DNA from: Methylobacterium sp. J-076
GTDB taxonomy: Bacteria; Pseudomonadota; Alphaproteobacteria; Rhizobiales; Beijerinckiaceae
Assembly (NCBI RefSeq): GCF_022829405.1
Contig: NZ_JAKSXW010000074.1
Coordinates: 1 to 64,000 of the forward strand
Reading direction: 5' to 3'
Length of the DNA stretch: 64,000 nt
In this document: positions 61,946 to 64,000 of the stretch, one piece after another
How positions within the stretch are numbered: the first letter of the stretch is position 1
How the letters are laid out: each line of letters starts with the position of its first letter
The notes under the pieces: model-generated
The model's input: only the letters and a program-made list of their open reading frames with translations
What the model was told of the DNA's origin: nothing
The model's database searches: none
Program-made: the position numbers and the translations under genes

Positions 61946-62305
61946 CGCCGTGTGAGCGCCCCCCGTTCCGTTCTTCCCCCTCGTGGCGGGGGGCCGCGAC
62001 CCACCGGCTCGCAGCCCCGCTCCCATCCTGTGCGTCAGGCCGGACAGGTGCCTTCATTCCCGGGAGTATGGACCTCGCCGAACAAGGCGCGGGCCCCCCT
62101 CGCCCCGCAGGCGGGGCGAGGGGGAGAGGCGGCGACCGCGCGGCGGGACGACACCCGGTTTCCGGTCGGTCCCCCGATGACGAGGTGGCGGGTGGGACGA
62201 GACTGACGTTCGGCCGGCACCCGCCATGACGACGCCCGATTAGGGGATTCTTACGGCGCCCGCGATACCGTCATCGCGCTTGTCGCACCGCACGAGTCGT
62301 CCGTT
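61946..62305. other. Intergenic region with family C hairpin
   Basis: This 360-bp gap holds the hairpin at 62095-62124 and no recognisable gene. The sequence before the flippase start may carry its promoter. Confidence 0.3.
62095..62124. repeat. Hairpin, repeat family C (copy 2)
   Basis: CCCCCTCGCCCCG, loop CAGG, CGGGGCGAGGGGG: a perfect 13-bp stem. Compared with 47428-47457 it is the same hairpin with one changed pair and the loop reverse-complemented. Confidence 0.6.
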
Positions 62306-63748
62306 TTGGCTGTCATCGCCGCCTTCATCATCAATGCGGGGCTGAACTTCGTCCTCGGCCTGCTGATCGCCAAGCTGCTCGGCCCGGCGGATTTCGGCCG
62401 CTTCGCCCTGGCGACGACGGGGGCCATCGTCCTCAACACCGTGCTGTTCGAGTGGCTGCGCCTGTCGGCGACGCGGTTCTATTCGGGCCGTGTCCGCATG
62501 GACGAGCCTTGGATCCGCCACGGCCTCGACCGGGCCTACTGGCGCCTAGGGATCCTGCTCGCCGCCGCCGCCGCGCTCTGCGGTGGGTTCGGCTTCGGCG
62601 AGGGGGCCGACGGGCGGGAGGCGGTGCTGTGCGGCACCGGCCTCGCGGCCCTCGGCATCGGGGTGTTCGACTATCACGCCGCCCTGGCCCGGGCCCGGTT
62701 CGACGGCCGGCTGTATCTCGGCCTCGTCGCCGTGAAGAACGTCCTGGCCTTCGTGATGATGGCGGGGGCCGCGTGGTTCCTGCCGCAGCCCGCCTGGGTG
62801 CTGGCGGCGGCGGGGGCGAGCCAGCTCCTCGCCGTGGTGGTGCTGCGCCACCCCCTGCGCGATCCGGCCTCGTCCTTCGAGCGGGCGCGGCTCCCGGCCA
62901 CCTGGGGCGTCTTCGCCCGCTACGGCCTGCCGCTGATCGCGGCCACCACCGCCTACCAGCTGCTCTCCTTCGTCAACCGCGGCGCGGTGGCCGCCAACGC
63001 CGGCTTCACCGAGGCCGGCTATTTCGCGCTCGCCGCCGACGTCACCTCCCGCGCGCTGATGACGCTCGGCACCGCCCTCGACCTGCTGCTGTTCCAGATC
63101 GCCGTCCATGCCGAGGAGCACCGCGGCCGGGCGGCGGCGGAGGCGCAGGTGGGGCAGAACGCGGCCACCGTCTTCGCCCTGCTGGCCCCCTGCGCGGTGG
63201 GGTTCTGGGCGGTGCTGCCCGCCCTCCAGGCCCTGGTGGTGCCGGAGGCGTATCGCGGGCCGTTCGAGACCTACAGCCTCGCCCTGCTGCCGGGCCTGTT
63301 CTGCCTCGCGATGATGTTCTACGCGGTGAACCCCGCCTTCCAGATCCGCCGCCGCACCCTGCCGGTGATCGCCGCCGCGCTGGTCGGGCTCGGGCTCAAC
63401 GGCATCGGGCTCGTCGTGCTGCCGCCCGCCTTCGGGGGGATCGGGGTGGCCCTGGCGCAGACCCTCGGGCTGGCGGGGGCCTGCCTCTGGCTCGGCGGGC
63501 GGGCGCTCACCGGGGCGGACCGGCTGGTGCTGCCCTGGGGCCAGATCGGCGCGGCGGCGCTCGCCTGCGGTGCGATGGGCCTCGCGCTGGCGCCGTTCCG
63601 CGCCCTGCCGCCCGCCCCGGCCCTGGCCGTGCTCGTGCCGGTGGGGATGGCGGTCTACGGGGCGCTGGTCTGGCTCTTCGACATCGCCGGCCTGCGCGGG
63701 CAGGTCATGGCCCGCCTGCGGCCGTCCGGGGCGGTGGCGGCGGAGTAG
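62306..63748 (+). CDS. Polysaccharide flippase-like membrane protein
   Basis: This 480-residue protein has about twelve to fourteen membrane helices. It begins with an MATE/MOP-type start (VIAAFIINAGLNFVLGLLIA, KLLGPADFGRFALATTGAI) characteristic of Wzx/RfbX flippases. TAYQLLSFVNRGAVAANAGF and GVALAQTLGLAGACLWLG also fit. It would move lipid-linked saccharides across the inner membrane. It starts with TTG at 62306; the real start could be slightly earlier. No other glycan genes are next to it. Confidence 0.85.
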   Translation: MAVIAAFIINAGLNFVLGLLIAKLLGPADFGRFALATTGAIVLNTVLFEWLRLSATRFYSGRVRMDEPWIRHGLDRAYWRLGILLAAAAALCGGFGFGEGADGREAVLCGTGLAALGIGVFDYHAALARARFDGRLYLGLVAVKNVLAFVMMAGAAWFLPQPAWVLAAAGASQLLAVVVLRHPLRDPASSFERARLPATWGVFARYGLPLIAATTAYQLLSFVNRGAVAANAGFTEAGYFALAADVTSRALMTLGTALDLLLFQIAVHAEEHRGRAAAEAQVGQNAATVFALLAPCAVGFWAVLPALQALVVPEAYRGPFETYSLALLPGLFCLAMMFYAVNPAFQIRRRTLPVIAAALVGLGLNGIGLVVLPPAFGGIGVALAQTLGLAGACLWLGGRALTGADRLVLPWGQIGAAALACGAMGLALAPFRALPPAPALAVLVPVGMAVYGALVWLFDIAGLRGQVMARLRPSGAVAAE

Positions 63749-63827
63749 CCCTTCCGGTCGGCTGGGCCGAGGGGGAGGTGCCGGAGACGGCGCGGGCGCG
63801 CTGCCCCCCTGAACGCCCCCCACCTCC

Positions 63828-63854
63828 CACTCCTCCCCACAAGGGGGAGGAGTG
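63828..63854. terminator. Hairpin between flippase and prfB
   Basis: CACTCCTCCCC, 5-nt loop, GGGGAGGAGTG: an 11-bp perfect stem between two convergent genes. It is likely a bidirectional terminator. Confidence 0.55.
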
Positions 63855-63866
63855 CCCGTTGCGGGT

Positions 63867-64000
63867 CTAGTCGATGTCCTCGACGCCCTCGGCGCCGCCG
63901 TAGACGCGCTGGGCGAGGGAGGCCTCCATGAACGGGTCGATGGCGCCGTCGAGCACCTCGTCCGGGTCCGTCGATTGGGTGCCCGTGCGCAGGTCCTTCA
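63867..64000 (-). CDS. prfB: Peptide chain release factor 2 (C-terminal part, partial)
   Basis: The - strand frame from the window edge to the TAG at 63867-63869 gives 44 residues: DLRTGTQSTDPDEVLDGAID followed by PFMEASLAQRVYGGAEG and an acidic end. The D-x-RTG-x-x-T-x-x-P-x-x-VLDG-x-xDPF pattern is the C-terminus of RF2, which reads UGA and UAA stop codons. The catalytic and stop-recognition regions lie outside the window. Confidence 0.85.
   Translation of the reverse strand, partial: KDLRTGTQSTDPDEVLDGAIDPFMEASLAQRVYGGAEGVEDID

Noticed and set aside
62452..63870. Alternative + strand frame overlapping the flippase gene
   Set aside because: Its product is Arg/Pro/Gly-rich, whereas the other frame gives a clear multi-helix membrane protein.

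Overview
The window is about 70% GC over most of its length and reads as a chromosomal segment of a facultative methylotrophic alphaproteobacterium of the Methylobacterium group. The main reason is a nearly complete set of serine-cycle and C1 genes. mtkA-mtkB-ppc-mcl lie on the + strand (35.0-41.3 kb) and sga-hprA-mtdA-fchA lie on the - strand (47.5-51.5 kb). MucR, DUF6456, AsmA, UbiK and YbjN-type genes also fit Rhizobiales.

Layout. 1-5.3 kb is a lower-GC accessory stretch: the tail of a PAS protein, a soluble two-PAS chemoreceptor, a GAF-PAS-GGDEF-EAL protein, a DUF4926 protein and an HNH nuclease. 5.5-6.6 kb has an exopolysaccharide-type sugar transferase and two small membrane proteins. 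7.2-12.6 kb is a compact phage-derived element. It carries a virion-like protein, a GNAT-like protein overlapping a small ribbon-helix-helix (RHH) gene, an RHH regulator, paired operators, an excisionase-like gene, a tightly coupled cassette of unknown genes, an AlpA-like gene and a tyrosine integrase. The integrase stops 2 bp from the shortened 3' end of a gene-transfer-agent-type large terminase, so the element probably landed there.

12.6-34.8 kb is ordinary chromosome: terminase genes, a degenerate PAS kinase, SufE, DUF6456, MucR, oligopeptidase B, AsmA, UvrD/PcrA, PhoH, UbiK, YbjN, ProC, a TetR regulator, an atypical receiver, ArgJ, SIMPL and MutT. 34.8-51.9 kb holds the two converging C1 operons, separated by a glycosyltransferase/PIG-L pair, small exported proteins, an ABC permease and ATPase without a binding protein, and a gamma-carbonic anhydrase. 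52.0-64.0 kb carries an LpxH-like phosphoesterase plus glycosyltransferase pair, RNase HII, a radical SAM protein, an APC permease, MoaB, an ornithine-type decarboxylase flanked by two acetyltransferases, a polysaccharide flippase and the end of prfB.

Functionally, the two C1 operons supply methylene-H4F oxidation (MtdA, Fch) and the serine-cycle steps from serine and glyoxylate to hydroxypyruvate and glycerate (Sga, HprA). They also cover PEP to oxaloacetate (Ppc), malate to malyl-CoA (MtkAB), and cleavage to acetyl-CoA plus glyoxylate (Mcl). A near-identical 15-bp AT-rich palindromic motif lies upstream of both operons. Palindromic dispersed repeats fill every long gap inside them. These shared features, and the integrative element with its twin operators, are the most interesting things seen here. 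No tRNA, rRNA or CRISPR array was recognised.
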